A stretch of DNA of 64,000 nucleotides, from positions 1 through 64,000 of the forward strand of contig JAFYXL010000014.1 of assembly GCA_017546165.1 (NCBI GenBank), given 5' to 3'. A program made the position numbers and the translations under genes. Below, piece after piece: positions 43,177 through 52,303 of the stretch. Source of the stretch: Clostridia bacterium. Lineage in GTDB: Bacteria; Bacillota; Clostridia; Monoglobales; Monoglobaceae. Numbering within the stretch: position 1 is the stretch's first letter; each line of letters starts with the position of its first letter. The notes below the pieces were generated by a model. It was not told the origin of the DNA and did no database searches. It saw only the letters and a list, made by a program, of their open reading frames with translations.

Positions 43177-43901
43177 ATGATTTCCTCCCTAGTCAAAACA
43201 GGTCCATCTTTGCATATACGCTTGTTGCCGTATTTTGTTTTGCAAGAACATCCCATACAGGCACCAAAGCCACAACCCATACGTTCTTCAAAACTATACT
43301 GACCTGACGTAGCCACTGTTTTCTCAATTGCTTTAAACATAGCTTCCGGGCCGCAAGTAAAGAAGTAATCGTAATCTATATCTTTCATAGCATCAGTTAC
43401 AAATCCTTTTATACCGTATGAACCGTCAGCAGTTGTTACCAAAACTTTTGCACCCAGTGTCTTAAATTCATCTTCAAAGAATACGTCATCTTTGCTGTTA
43501 AAGCCTAAAACAACAGTTGGAGTTTTGCCTTCTGCGATCAGAACCTTGCAAAGATTATACATAGGTGGAACCCCGACACCGCCGCCAATAAGGAGGGGGG
43601 AGGAGCCACTGAGTTGAGTGTCATATCCGTTGCCAAGACCTGTTAAAATATCAAGCTTTGTGCCAACCCCATATTCACTCATTATTTGTGTTCCCACACC
43701 CACTATTTTGTAAACAAGGGTAAGAGTATCTTTTGTATAGTCGCAAACAGATATTGGACGTCTTAAAAATTGACCGTCAATTTTTAAATTTACAAATTGA
43801 CCGGGTTTTGTTATATCACTTGTATCACCACAAAGGCGCATAAGCATAACATCTTTTGCTATTTTTATGTTTTTTGTGATTGTAAAAAATTGTTGCTTCA
43901 C
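43170..43901 (-). CDS. pyrK: Dihydroorotate dehydrogenase B, electron transfer subunit
   Basis: 243 residues. FAD-binding LRRPISVCDYTKDTL, NAD-binding LLIGGGVGVPPMYNL, and a C-terminal [2Fe-2S] cysteine set (FEERMGCGFGACMGCSCKT with a further Cys in KRICKDGPV). It carries electrons from PyrD to NAD. It starts with GTG at 43901, about 11 bases from AAAGGT. Confidence 0.95.
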   Translation of the reverse strand: MKQQFFTITKNIKIAKDVMLMRLCGDTSDITKPGQFVNLKIDGQFLRRPISVCDYTKDTLTLVYKIVGVGTQIMSEYGVGTKLDILTGLGNGYDTQLSGSSPLLIGGGVGVPPMYNLCKVLIAEGKTPTVVLGFNSKDDVFFEDEFKTLGAKVLVTTADGSYGIKGFVTDAMKDIDYDYFFTCGPEAMFKAIEKTVATSGQYSFEERMGCGFGACMGCSCKTKYGNKRICKDGPVLTREEIIW

Positions 43902-43936
43902 AGTAGAATATTACCTTTCTGCTAAATTTTACAGAT

Positions 43937-43963
43937 CCACCCCTCCGATAAAAGAAGGGGTGG
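43937..43963. repeat. Inverted repeat in the carB-pyrK gap
   Basis: CCACCCCT (43937-43944) pairs with AGGGGTGG (43956-43963), a GC-rich stem without a T-run on either side. It lies in the 73-base gap inside the pyr operon and may affect mRNA stability between the carB and pyrK parts. Confidence 0.5.
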
Positions 43964-43974
43964 TGAGAATAGTT

Positions 43975-46900
43975 TTACGCATCAATTGTTGAAATGCCGA
44001 TAGTATTTTCTTCAAGAACATCAAGAAGAACCGAAACGGTATCAAGAGCAGTGAAAAGATTGACGTTATTCTCTGTTGCTACCATTCTGATTTCCTGACC
44101 GTCATGGGCAGATGTTGTACTTATATCACTGGTATTAATGATGTAAGAGATATGACCCTGACGGATAGCGTTAGGAATTTCTTCGCTACCATCGCTGATT
44201 TTTTCAAGAGCGTGGGTGCGAATTCCATTTTCCTTAAGGAACTTTGCGGTACCTTTTGTAGCTTGAATATTGAAACCGAGATTATAGAAACGGCGTATAA
44301 GTTCCAATGCTTCCGGTTTGTCCTTATCTGCAATTGTGGCAAGAACTGTTCCGTAGTTCTGAAGATGCATACCTGATGCCTGAAGTGCTTTGTAGAGTGC
44401 ACGGTTGAGTCTGTCATCGTAGCCGATAGCTTCGCCTGTTGATTTCATTTCAGGTGAAAGATATGCGTCAAGTCCGCGAATCTTATTGAATGAGAATACA
44501 GGAACCTTTACATACCAACGGTCCTTTTCAGCGGGATAAGTCTTTTTGATGCCTTGAGATTTAAGGCTCTTACCCATAATAACATTTGTAGCGATGTCAG
44601 CGAGGCTAAATCCGGTTGCTTTTGAAAGGAATGGTACTGTTCTTGATGAACGTGGGTTAACTTCAATAATATATACATTATCATCTTTGTCAACAATGAA
44701 CTGAATGTTATAAAGACCGACAATACCTATGCCTAAACCAAGCTGTTTTGCATACTTTAAAATAGTCTTTTTAACCTTATCGGAGATGCTGAAGGTAGGA
44801 TATACACTTATTGAGTCACCGCTGTGGATACCTGTACGCTCTACAAGTTCCATAATACCGGGAACGAATACATCCTTGCCGTCACATATTGCATCAATTT
44901 CAACTTCTTTACCAACAATGTATTTGTCAACCAAAACAGGCTTGTCCTCGTCAACCTCAACAGCAGTTTTAAGGTAGTGGCGGAGGGCCTCTTCATTTGC
45001 AACAATTTGCATTGCACGGCCGCCAAGTACAAAACTTGGACGAACTAAAACGGGATATCCGATTTCTTCAGCAGCTTTTACGCCATCTTCGATTTTTGTA
45101 ACAGCCTTACCTTTTGGCTGTGGAATACCAAGCTTTTTAAGTATTTTTTCAAATGCGTCACGGTTTTCAGCTCTGTCGATTGCTTCGCAGTCAGTACCAA
45201 TGATTTTTACACCACGGTCTGTGAGCGGCTGTGCAAGATTGATTGCAGTCTGACCGCCAAGTGATGCAATTGTACCGTCAGGATTTTCAAACAGAATGAT
45301 ATTCATAGTATCTTCGGTTGTGAGAGGCTCAAAATAAAGCTTGTCCGCAGTTGTGTAGTCTGTTGAAACAGTCTCAGGATTGTTGTTGATGATAATTGCT
45401 TCATACCCTGAATTTTTAATTGTTGTAACTGCGTGAACTGTAGAATAGTCAAATTCAACACCCTGACCGATACGGATAGGACCTGCACCAAGTACCACAA
45501 CTTTTTTCTTGCCGGTAATTCTTGAATCACAGGTTCCTGTGTAAGTTGAGTAGAAGTAAGGGATATAGGCACCTGTATGGCAAGTATCAACCATCTTATA
45601 AACAGGCATAATTTTATGTTTTTTACGCATTTCAAAAACGTGAAGTTCAGTTTCGCCCCAAAGTTTTGCAATGAACGCATCACTAAATCCCATAACTTTT
45701 GCATCTTTAAGAGTTACCGCATCGTTTTTGTTTGCTTTTATAACTTCTTCAAAATCACAGATTTTTTTGATAGTTTCAAGAAAATAAGCAGTAATTTTTG
45801 TGATTTCGTGAATTTCATCAACTGACTTTCCACGTCTTAAAAGCTGTGCAACAGCATAGATGGTGTCATCACGGAATTCTGTAATATAGTTAAGAAGTTC
45901 CTCATCTGACATATTCTCAAATTTTGCCATCCAAAGGTGATTTACACCAATTTCAAGGGAACGTACAGATTTAAGCAGACATTCTTCCAAAGTGCTGCCG
46001 ATACCCATAACCTCGCCGGTTGCCTTCATTTGAGTACCAAGCTTGTTGTTGGCAGAGGTAAACTTATCAAATGGGAATCTGGGGAATTTTGCTACGATAT
46101 AATCAAGACGTGGCTCGAAAGCCGCATTTGTATTGGCAATTGCAATATCCTCGAGAGACATACCAACAGCAATCTTTGCTGTAACTCTTGCGATAGGATA
46201 ACCGCTAGCCTTTGATGCAAGTGCTGATGAACGTGAAACACGTGGGTTTACTTCAATTAGGTAATATTCAGAAGTTTCAGGGTTTAATGCAAACTGAACA
46301 TTACAACCGCCTTCAATTTTAAGTTCACGAATAATCTTAATAGCACTGTCGTTGAGCATTTTCAGGTCATGGTCATTAAGTGTAAGAATAGGTGCCACAA
46401 CTATTGAGTCACCCGTATGAACTCCAACAGGGTCAATATTTTCCATACCGCAAATTGTAATTGCAGTATCATTTGAGTCACGCATAACTTCAAATTCGAT
46501 TTCTTTATAACCTTTAACACTCTTTTCAATAAGAACCTGTGAAACCGGTGAGAGCTTGAACGCATTGGTTCCAATTTCAATAAGCTCTTCTTCATTGTAT
46601 GCAAATCCGCCGCCTGTACCGCCAAGAGTAAATGCAGGACGAAGAACGACAGGGTAACCTATACGTTCTGCTGCGGCCTTTGCCTCATCCAGTGAATATG
46701 TGATTTCAGAAGGAATAACAGGCTCACCAATTGACTGACAAAGCTCTTTGAAAAGTTCACGGTCTTCTGCGCGTTCAATACTCTCGCTTTTGGTACCAAG
46801 AAGTTCAACGCCGCACTCTTTTAAAATGCCTTTCTTTTCAAGTTGCATAGCAAGGTTAAGACCTGTCTGACCACCAATACCCGGAACGATTGCGTCAGGT

Positions 46901-47145
46901 CTTTCGTAGCGGATGATTCGTGCAACATACTCTAAAGTAAGGGGTTCCATATAAACCTTGTCTGCAATTGATGTATCAGTCATAATTGTAGCAGGGTTAG
47001 AGTTTGCAAGGACAACCTCATAGCCTTCTTCTTTCAAAGCAAGACACGCCTGTGTTCCTGCGTAGTCAAATTCTGCCGCCTGACCGATTATAATAGGTCC
47101 TGAACCTATAATAAGTATTTTTTTGATGTCTGTTCTTTTAGCCAT
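43975..47145 (-). CDS. carB: Carbamoyl phosphate synthase large subunit
   Basis: 1056 residues from the ATG at 47145 (MAKRTDIKKILIIGSGPI), with AGGAGG in front; the open frame extends 60 codons further upstream into pyrC but that part is a shadow. Two ATP-grasp halves are present (VVLRPAFTLGGTGGGFAYNE and VLVRPSFVLGGRAMQIV), with a C-terminal allosteric domain. It makes carbamoyl phosphate from bicarbonate, ammonia and two ATP. The glutaminase subunit gene carA is not in this operon or anywhere in the window, so it must be elsewhere or the enzyme uses ammonia. Confidence 0.96.
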   Translation of the reverse strand: MAKRTDIKKILIIGSGPIIIGQAAEFDYAGTQACLALKEEGYEVVLANSNPATIMTDTSIADKVYMEPLTLEYVARIIRYERPDAIVPGIGGQTGLNLAMQLEKKGILKECGVELLGTKSESIERAEDRELFKELCQSIGEPVIPSEITYSLDEAKAAAERIGYPVVLRPAFTLGGTGGGFAYNEEELIEIGTNAFKLSPVSQVLIEKSVKGYKEIEFEVMRDSNDTAITICGMENIDPVGVHTGDSIVVAPILTLNDHDLKMLNDSAIKIIRELKIEGGCNVQFALNPETSEYYLIEVNPRVSRSSALASKASGYPIARVTAKIAVGMSLEDIAIANTNAAFEPRLDYIVAKFPRFPFDKFTSANNKLGTQMKATGEVMGIGSTLEECLLKSVRSLEIGVNHLWMAKFENMSDEELLNYITEFRDDTIYAVAQLLRRGKSVDEIHEITKITAYFLETIKKICDFEEVIKANKNDAVTLKDAKVMGFSDAFIAKLWGETELHVFEMRKKHKIMPVYKMVDTCHTGAYIPYFYSTYTGTCDSRITGKKKVVVLGAGPIRIGQGVEFDYSTVHAVTTIKNSGYEAIIINNNPETVSTDYTTADKLYFEPLTTEDTMNIILFENPDGTIASLGGQTAINLAQPLTDRGVKIIGTDCEAIDRAENRDAFEKILKKLGIPQPKGKAVTKIEDGVKAAEEIGYPVLVRPSFVLGGRAMQIVANEEALRHYLKTAVEVDEDKPVLVDKYIVGKEVEIDAICDGKDVFVPGIMELVERTGIHSGDSISVYPTFSISDKVKKTILKYAKQLGLGIGIVGLYNIQFIVDKDDNVYIIEVNPRSSRTVPFLSKATGFSLADIATNVIMGKSLKSQGIKKTYPAEKDRWYVKVPVFSFNKIRGLDAYLSPEMKSTGEAIGYDDRLNRALYKALQASGMHLQNYGTVLATIADKDKPEALELIRRFYNLGFNIQATKGTAKFLKENGIRTHALEKISDGSEEIPNAIRQGHISYIINTSDISTTSAHDGQEIRMVATENNVNLFTALDTVSVLLDVLEENTIGISTIDA

Positions 47146-47146
47146 T

Positions 47147-48427
47147 TTATTTTTCCTCCTGTAATATATTTGTGTCTTTCCATACAACCTTTCCCTGGTG
47201 TACGGTAAGCAAGCACTTTCCAAAAACTGTATTACCGATAAAGGGTGAACTTTTGCCTTTGGAAAGGAAGTCTTCTGATTTGATTTCATAAGGTGTATCA
47301 AGGTCAAAAACCGTGAAGTCGGCAAGACTGCCGTTTTTGATTTCAGATCCTAAACCAAATCTCTTTCGAGGATTGTCCGTCATAAGAGATATAAGTTTTT
47401 CAAGTGTAATTATGTTGGTTTTGACCAAGTTGGTATAAAGTATAGGAAAGGCGGTTTCAATCCCGACAATTCCCATAAGGCTCTTTTCGAGACCTTGGCC
47501 TTTTTCTTCAGCCGAGTGAGGAGCGTGGTCAGTCGCAATCATATCAATCGTGCCGTCGCAAATACCTTCAATCAGTGCAAGCCTATCTTCCTCACTGCGA
47601 AGAGGAGGGTTCATTTTAAAACGTCCGTCTTCTTCCAGGTTCTTATCAGACAAAACAAGATAATGCGGCCCTGTTTCACAAGTGACGTCAAGCCCTTGTT
47701 TTTTTGCTTCACGTATAAGTTCAACACTTTCCTTAGTCGAAATATGACATACGTGATATGCACAACCACTTTTTTTAACTAATTCCAAATCACGTTTTAT
47801 GGGACCCCATTCACTCATTGAACAGATGCCCTTATGGCCGTGCTTTTTCGCGTATTCGCCGTCGTGTATATATCCACCGTTAAGAAGAGAATTATCTTCG
47901 CAGTGAGCCGAGATAATCTTGTTTAACGATTTTGCCTTATTCATTGCGGCAAGCATAATTTCTTCACTTTGTACACCGCGACCATCATCTGAAAATCCAA
48001 TAACATTATTTGCCATACCTTCCATATCAGAAAGCTTTTCTCCAAGACCATTTTCTGTTATAGTTCCAAAGGGAACGACCTTGATGCACGCATCTTTTCT
48101 TATTGCATCAAGTTGAACTTTCAAATTTTCAACAGAGTGGGGAGATGGGTTTAAGTTAGGCATCGAGCAGACCGCAGTATAACCGCCGTGGGCTGCAGCC
48201 TTTGTACCACTCTCAACAGTTTCCTTATACAAAAAACCCGGCTCTCTCAGATGTACGTGAACATCAATGAAACCCGGGAAAATATATTTATTTTTAAAAG
48301 AAATAGTTGTAGAATTGGAAATAGTAGGAGTGTATTCAAGGAATAGGGTGCCGTCAGCGATATATATATCCTGCTCTGTGAATTTTCCGTCTATATAAAC
48401 TTTCGCATCCTTTAAAATACAGTTCAT
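47147..48427 (-). CDS. pyrC: Dihydroorotase
   Basis: 426 residues from the ATG at 48427. Metal site FPGFIDVHVHLREPG near the N-terminus, further His in IISAHCEDNSLL and CHISTKESVELI, and catalytic Asp in MIATDHAPHSAEEK. It closes carbamoyl aspartate to dihydroorotate. First gene of the operon, only about 22 bases from the predicted transcription start. Its stop adjoins the carB start. Confidence 0.95.
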   Translation of the reverse strand: MNCILKDAKVYIDGKFTEQDIYIADGTLFLEYTPTISNSTTISFKNKYIFPGFIDVHVHLREPGFLYKETVESGTKAAAHGGYTAVCSMPNLNPSPHSVENLKVQLDAIRKDACIKVVPFGTITENGLGEKLSDMEGMANNVIGFSDDGRGVQSEEIMLAAMNKAKSLNKIISAHCEDNSLLNGGYIHDGEYAKKHGHKGICSMSEWGPIKRDLELVKKSGCAYHVCHISTKESVELIREAKKQGLDVTCETGPHYLVLSDKNLEEDGRFKMNPPLRSEEDRLALIEGICDGTIDMIATDHAPHSAEEKGQGLEKSLMGIVGIETAFPILYTNLVKTNIITLEKLISLMTDNPRKRFGLGSEIKNGSLADFTVFDLDTPYEIKSEDFLSKGKSSPFIGNTVFGKCLLTVHQGKVVWKDTNILQEEK

Positions 48428-48455
48428 AGTTTTTTCCTTTCTGACATTTTCATAT

Positions 48456-48484
48456 ATTCTACCACAAATAAAGAATTGTGTCAA
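48456..48484 (-). promoter_or_regulatory. Promoter of the pyr operon
   Basis: On the minus strand TTGACA (48484-48479), 17-base spacer, TAGAAT (48461-48456). The leader to pyrC is about 20 bases, too short for a PyrR attenuator. Confidence 0.85.
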
Positions 48485-48589
48485 CCATTTACACAAAGAT
48501 TTAAAATAAAAATTGCGGTATTTTTTATAGATAATAAACAACATATAATTTATGATATAGAAAGCAATTTATTGTTGTTAATTGGAAAA

Positions 48590-48643
48590 AGTATTTAATT
48601 AATACTGTATTTATTAATATTCTTTAGAGCATAATTAATTATG
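48590..48643. repeat. Two AT-rich palindromes between divergent promoters
   Basis: AGTATT/AATACT (48590-48595 with 48601-48606) and the perfect 14-bp palindrome CATAATTAATTATG (48630-48643) lie between the pyr and T-box promoters. They could be operators, but AT-rich palindromes also arise by chance here. Confidence 0.35.
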
Positions 48644-48675
48644 TAAAAATAACCAAAAAAATCTTGAAAAAACTA

Positions 48676-48704
48676 TTGACAATGCTAAGTTGCAGTGCTA
48701 TAAT
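48676..48704 (+). promoter_or_regulatory. Consensus promoter of the second T-box operon
   Basis: TTGACA (48676-48681), 17-base spacer, TATAAT (48699-48704): a perfect consensus match. Confidence 0.9.
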
Positions 48705-48719
48705 AAAAAAATATTGATG

Positions 48720-48993
48720 AATTTTGAAAAGCTATGACGAAGACGGTGCGAAGCAAAAGCTTCTAGAGAGTCGGTGGTTGGTGCAAACCGATAGTAGATG
48801 CTTCAATGTACCCCTCACTTCTGAGCTGAAGGTGAGAAAGCCAAAATTTTGGTTAGTAGATACTTTCCGTGATTGCTACGTTAAGGCAAAAGACTTGATT
48901 GAGTCTTACGAGGGGCGGAAATTTTCCGCAATTTGAGTGGTACCGCGAGTGATTTTCACCCGTCTCAAAGCTTTTCTTTGAGACGGGTTTTTT
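48720..48993 (+). ncRNA. T-box riboswitch, specifier probably CUC (leucine)
   Basis: The T-box sequence AATTTGAGTGGTACCGCG lies at about 48931-48948. The terminator CCCGTCTCAAAG/CTTTGAGACGGG plus six T follows (48959-48993). Folding stem I by eye, AGCT and GAAG pair with CTTC and AGCT across a GA kink turn, and GGTGC pairs with GTACC above. The 3' side of the loop between them reads CCTCA. This puts CTC (48814-48816), followed by A, in the specifier position, a leucine codon. It controls a ferredoxin oxidoreductase and a branched-chain aminotransferase, which agrees. Confidence 0.88.
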
Positions 48994-49025
48994 AATTTAT
49001 ATTTACATAAATTGGAGTTTTTGAT

Positions 49026-49685
49026 ATGGACTACAAACGAATCATGCTCATTGCCGGACATTATGGAAGCGGCAAAACAAACATCGCTGTAAATATGGCA
49101 TTTGATATGAAGAGATATTATAATAATGTAGCGATTGCTGACCTTGATATTGTGAATCCTTATTTTAGAACCAAGGATAGTCAGAAAGAATTTGAAAATG
49201 CAGGTATAAAGCTTATCTGCTCTGAATACGCAAATACAAATGTTGATATACCTGCCATTCCCCAGGAGATGTATTCAATCATTGACAACAAAAATATTAT
49301 GGCAGTAGTAGATATCGGCGGCGATGATCGTGGTGCATATGCTCTTGGCAGGTACTCAGATGATATAGTTGCAGAAGACAATTTTGAAATGCTGTTTGTA
49401 ATTAATAAATACAGACCATTGACTAGAAATGCAAGTGATGTAATTGAAGTTATGCACGAAATAGAAACAGCCGGAAAAATTAAATTTACCGGCATTATAA
49501 ACAACTCTAATCTGGGTGAGGAAACCACAGCAGAAGATGTTTTAAGTTCACTTGAATATGCAGAGGAGGTTTCAAAAGCCACAAGGCTTCCTATAATTAT
49601 GACTTGTGCAAAAGAAAATCTTTGCAATGAACTTACAAGTATTGCAAATCTGTTTCCATTAAACCTTCAAAAAAAGATTATTTAA
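49026..49685 (+). CDS. P-loop ATP-binding protein (MinD/ParA-like) of the oxidoreductase operon
   Basis: 219 residues. Walker A loop IAGHYGSGKTNIAVNMA at the N-terminus, Walker B-like VAIADLDIVNPYF, then VVDIGGDDRGAYALGRY and FVINKYRPLTRNA. It belongs to the deviant-Walker SIMIBI class but lacks partner features of chromosome or septum proteins. It is the first gene behind the leucine-type T-box and precedes the ferredoxin subunit by 18 bases. A role in cluster or subunit assembly of the oxidoreductase is possible but not shown. Confidence 0.8.
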   Translation: MDYKRIMLIAGHYGSGKTNIAVNMAFDMKRYYNNVAIADLDIVNPYFRTKDSQKEFENAGIKLICSEYANTNVDIPAIPQEMYSIIDNKNIMAVVDIGGDDRGAYALGRYSDDIVAEDNFEMLFVINKYRPLTRNASDVIEVMHEIETAGKIKFTGIINNSNLGEETTAEDVLSSLEYAEEVSKATRLPIIMTCAKENLCNELTSIANLFPLNLQKKII

Positions 49686-49703
49686 TAAAGGAGAGATATA
49701 CAT

Positions 49704-49910
49704 ATGGCAAAATTAACATTTAAAACAGACAACTGCAAGGGTTGCGGTCTTTGCGTTGACGCATGTCCAAAGCAAGTTTTAGAGCTTGCGAAAGACAAGA
49801 TAAACAAAAAGGGTCATCATCCTGTAGAAGCAGCAAAACCTGAGCTTTGCATTGGTTGTGCATTCTGCGCTACTATGTGTCCTGATTGCATTATTACAGT
49901 AGAGAGATAG
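49704..49910 (+). CDS. Ferredoxin-type (delta) subunit of 2-oxoacid:ferredoxin oxidoreductase
   Basis: 68 residues with two [4Fe-4S] motifs: CKGCGLCVDACPKQVL and CIGCAFCATMCPD. In VOR/KOR complexes this small subunit takes electrons from the thiamine-bound intermediate (or delivers them in reverse). It is followed after 12 bases by the alpha subunit, in the delta-alpha-beta-gamma order common in clostridial Vor/Kor operons. Confidence 0.93.
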   Translation: MAKLTFKTDNCKGCGLCVDACPKQVLELAKDKINKKGHHPVEAAKPELCIGCAFCATMCPDCIITVER

Positions 49911-49922
49911 GAGGAAATTTAA

Positions 49923-50987
49923 ATGTCAGATAAAGTTTTAATGAAAGGCAACGAAGCTATTGCTGAAGCTGCCATAATTGCAGGATGCCGTCATTATTTT
50001 GGCTATCCAATTACACCACAGACAGAGATTGCTGCATATATGGCAAAGAAAATGCCAAAAATCGGCGGAACATTTTTGCAGGCGGAAAGTGAAATCGCTG
50101 CAATTAATATGGTTTATGGTGTTTCATCAACAGGTAAGAGAGTTATGACATCTTCTTCAAGTCCCGGTATTTCACTTAAAGGCGAAGGACTTTCATATTT
50201 AGCAGGTGCTGATTTACCTGCCCTCGTTGTCAATGTACAACGTGGCGGCCCTGGTCTTGGTGGTATTCAGCCATCACAGTCAGATTACTTCCAGGCTACA
50301 AAAGGCGGTGCTCACGGTGACTTTCATATGATAGTTCTTGCACCAAGCTCAGTTCAGGAAATGGCTGACCTTACTGTAAAGGGTTTTGACCTTGCGGATA
50401 AGTACAGAATGACCACAATGATTTTAGCTGATGGTACAATGGGTCAGATGATGGAACCCGTATCACTTGATTATGAGATTGCTGCTCCTGTTGAAAAACC
50501 TTGGGCAACAACCGGCACAAAGATGGAGAGAAAGCATAATATTGTAAACTCACTTTTCCTTGCACCTGATGAATTGGAAAAGACAAATTTTGAGAGATAT
50601 GACAGATATAAGAAGATAGAAGAAACAGAGTGTATGTACGAAGAATATATGATGGAAGACGCTGAAATTTGCGTTACAGCATTCGGTATAGCTGCTCGTG
50701 TTTCAAAAAATGCGATTAACGAAGCAAGAAAACAGGGTATTAAGGTTGGTTTAATCAGACCAATCACACTTTGGCCTTTCCCAACAGCTCCTTACAAAAA
50801 AGCTGCCGGACAGGTTAAAGAGATTATATCTGTTGAGCTTTCAATGGGTCAGATGATTGAAGATGTAAAACTTGCAACTGAGTGCAAAGTCCCTGTTACT
50901 CTCTGCAACCGCACAGGCGGTATGATTCCTTCACCTGAGCAGGTATTGGAAGCAATTAAAAACGCAGCAAAAGGAGGTACAAAATAA
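49923..50987 (+). CDS. 2-oxoacid:ferredoxin oxidoreductase alpha subunit, VorB/KorA type
   Basis: 354 residues. Conserved FGYPITPQTEIAAYMAKKM, TFLQAESEIAAINMVYG, MTSSSSPGISLKGEGLSYL and NVQRGGPGLGGIQPSQSDY. It forms the catalytic heterotetramer with the beta, gamma and ferredoxin subunits. VOR acts on branched-chain 2-oxoacids, KOR on 2-oxoglutarate. The adjacent ilvE and the leucine-type T-box favour VOR. Its stop overlaps the beta start (TAATG). Confidence 0.92.
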   Translation: MSDKVLMKGNEAIAEAAIIAGCRHYFGYPITPQTEIAAYMAKKMPKIGGTFLQAESEIAAINMVYGVSSTGKRVMTSSSSPGISLKGEGLSYLAGADLPALVVNVQRGGPGLGGIQPSQSDYFQATKGGAHGDFHMIVLAPSSVQEMADLTVKGFDLADKYRMTTMILADGTMGQMMEPVSLDYEIAAPVEKPWATTGTKMERKHNIVNSLFLAPDELEKTNFERYDRYKKIEETECMYEEYMMEDAEICVTAFGIAARVSKNAINEARKQGIKVGLIRPITLWPFPTAPYKKAAGQVKEIISVELSMGQMIEDVKLATECKVPVTLCNRTGGMIPSPEQVLEAIKNAAKGGTK

Positions 50988-51742
50988 TGGTAGTATTTGA
51001 AAAACCAAAAGCACTTTCAGATGCACAAATGCATTATTGTCCCGGTTGTACACACGGTATTGTTCACCGTCTTGTTGCCGAGGTTATAGATGAATTAGGA
51101 ATTGAAGGCAGAACAATAGGTATTGCACCTGTTGGTTGCTCAGTTATGGCGTATAATTACTTCAACTGTGATATGATTGAGGCAGCTCACGGACGTGCCC
51201 CGGCTGTTGCAACAGGTGTTAAACGTTCAGACCCTGAAAACAATATTGTATTTACTTATCAGGGTGATGGCGACTTGGCTTCAATCGGTATGGCTGAAAC
51301 CGTTCACGCTGCTGCAAGAAATGAAAACATAACTATTATCTTTATAAACAATGCAATTTATGGTATGACAGGTGGTCAGATGGCTCCAACATCTCTTCCC
51401 GGTCAGGTTACACAGACATCTCCTTACGGCAGAGATACAGATGTTTGCGGATTCCCTATCAAGGTTTGCGAAATGCTTTCAACACTTGATGGCCCGGAAT
51501 ATCTTGAAAGAGTTACTGTTAACAATGTAAAGAATGTTAAAAATGCTAAAAAAGCAATTAAAAAGGCTTTTCAGAACCAGGTTGACGGCAAAGGCTTTTC
51601 ACTTGTTGAAGTTGTTTCAAGTTGTCCTACAAACTGGGGTATGACTCCAAAAGCGGCACTTCAGTGGATTGATGAGAAGATGCTTCCATACTACCCACTT
51701 GGTGTTTACAAAGATCGCAGCGCAGAAAAGGAGGCTTTATAA
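50987..51742 (+). CDS. 2-oxoacid:ferredoxin oxidoreductase beta subunit (thiamine diphosphate-binding)
   Basis: 251 residues. Cluster/thiamine region [35 protein letters not shown], and the TPP-magnesium motif [18 protein letters not shown] with [16 protein letters not shown]. It carries the cofactor that forms the acyl intermediate. Its ATG overlaps the alpha-subunit stop codon, and the gamma gene follows after one base. Confidence 0.92.
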   Translation: MVVFEKPKALSDAQMHYCPGCTHGIVHRLVAEVIDELGIEGRTIGIAPVGCSVMAYNYFNCDMIEAAHGRAPAVATGVKRSDPENNIVFTYQGDGDLASIGMAETVHAAARNENITIIFINNAIYGMTGGQMAPTSLPGQVTQTSPYGRDTDVCGFPIKVCEMLSTLDGPEYLERVTVNNVKNVKNAKKAIKKAFQNQVDGKGFSLVEVVSSCPTNWGMTPKAALQWIDEKMLPYYPLGVYKDRSAEKEAL

Positions 51743-51743
51743 T

Positions 51744-52277
51744 ATGAGTACAACAAATATGCTTATTGCAGGCTTTGGTGGCCAGGGAATTTTGTTTTCA
51801 GGCAAGTTTCTTGCATACAAAGGTCTGACAGAAGGAAAGGAAGTCAGCTGGCTTCCCTCATATGGTCCTGAAATGCGTGGTGGTACCGCAAGTTGCAGCA
51901 TTATCGTAAGTGACGAGCCGGTTGGTTCCCCAATTGTTTCAAACCCTGATGTTTTAATTGCAATGAATCTTCCTTCGCTTGATAAGTACGAGGATGCGGT
52001 TGTTCCCGGTGGTAAGATTTTTGTAGATTCCACTCTTATCGACAGAAAGGTAAATCGTACAGACGTTGAGGTTTACTACATTCCGTCAACACAGCTTGCA
52101 TCAGACAACAATATGCCAACACTTGCAAATATGATTATTGCAGGTAAGCTCCTGGCAGTTACAGGCGAGTTTGAGGAAGAATCCGTTAATGCTGCACTAA
52201 AAAAGGTAATTTCAGCAAAACGTGCTGATATGCTTGAAACCAACCTCAAGGCTATGCAGATTGGTGCAGAGAACTAA
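51744..52277 (+). CDS. 2-oxoacid:ferredoxin oxidoreductase gamma subunit
   Basis: 177 residues from the ATG at 51744 behind AAGGAGG; the longer open frame starting at 51669 lies within the beta gene and is rejected. Signatures [20 protein letters not shown] and [19 protein letters not shown] match the gamma domain, the same family as IorB. It completes the four-subunit complex. Confidence 0.92.
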   Translation: MSTTNMLIAGFGGQGILFSGKFLAYKGLTEGKEVSWLPSYGPEMRGGTASCSIIVSDEPVGSPIVSNPDVLIAMNLPSLDKYEDAVVPGGKIFVDSTLIDRKVNRTDVEVYYIPSTQLASDNNMPTLANMIIAGKLLAVTGEFEEESVNAALKKVISAKRADMLETNLKAMQIGAEN

Positions 52278-52303
52278 AAACTTGATATAAGGAGATTTGT
52301 AAA

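Noticed and set aside
43975-47325. Extended carB reading frame beginning at 47325
   Set aside because: The extra 60 codons lie within pyrC and do not resemble the start of carbamoyl phosphate synthase; AGGAGG precedes the ATG at 47145.
48428-48590. PyrR-type attenuator upstream of pyrC
   Set aside because: The predicted start of transcription leaves only about 20 bases of leader and no terminator hairpin is present.
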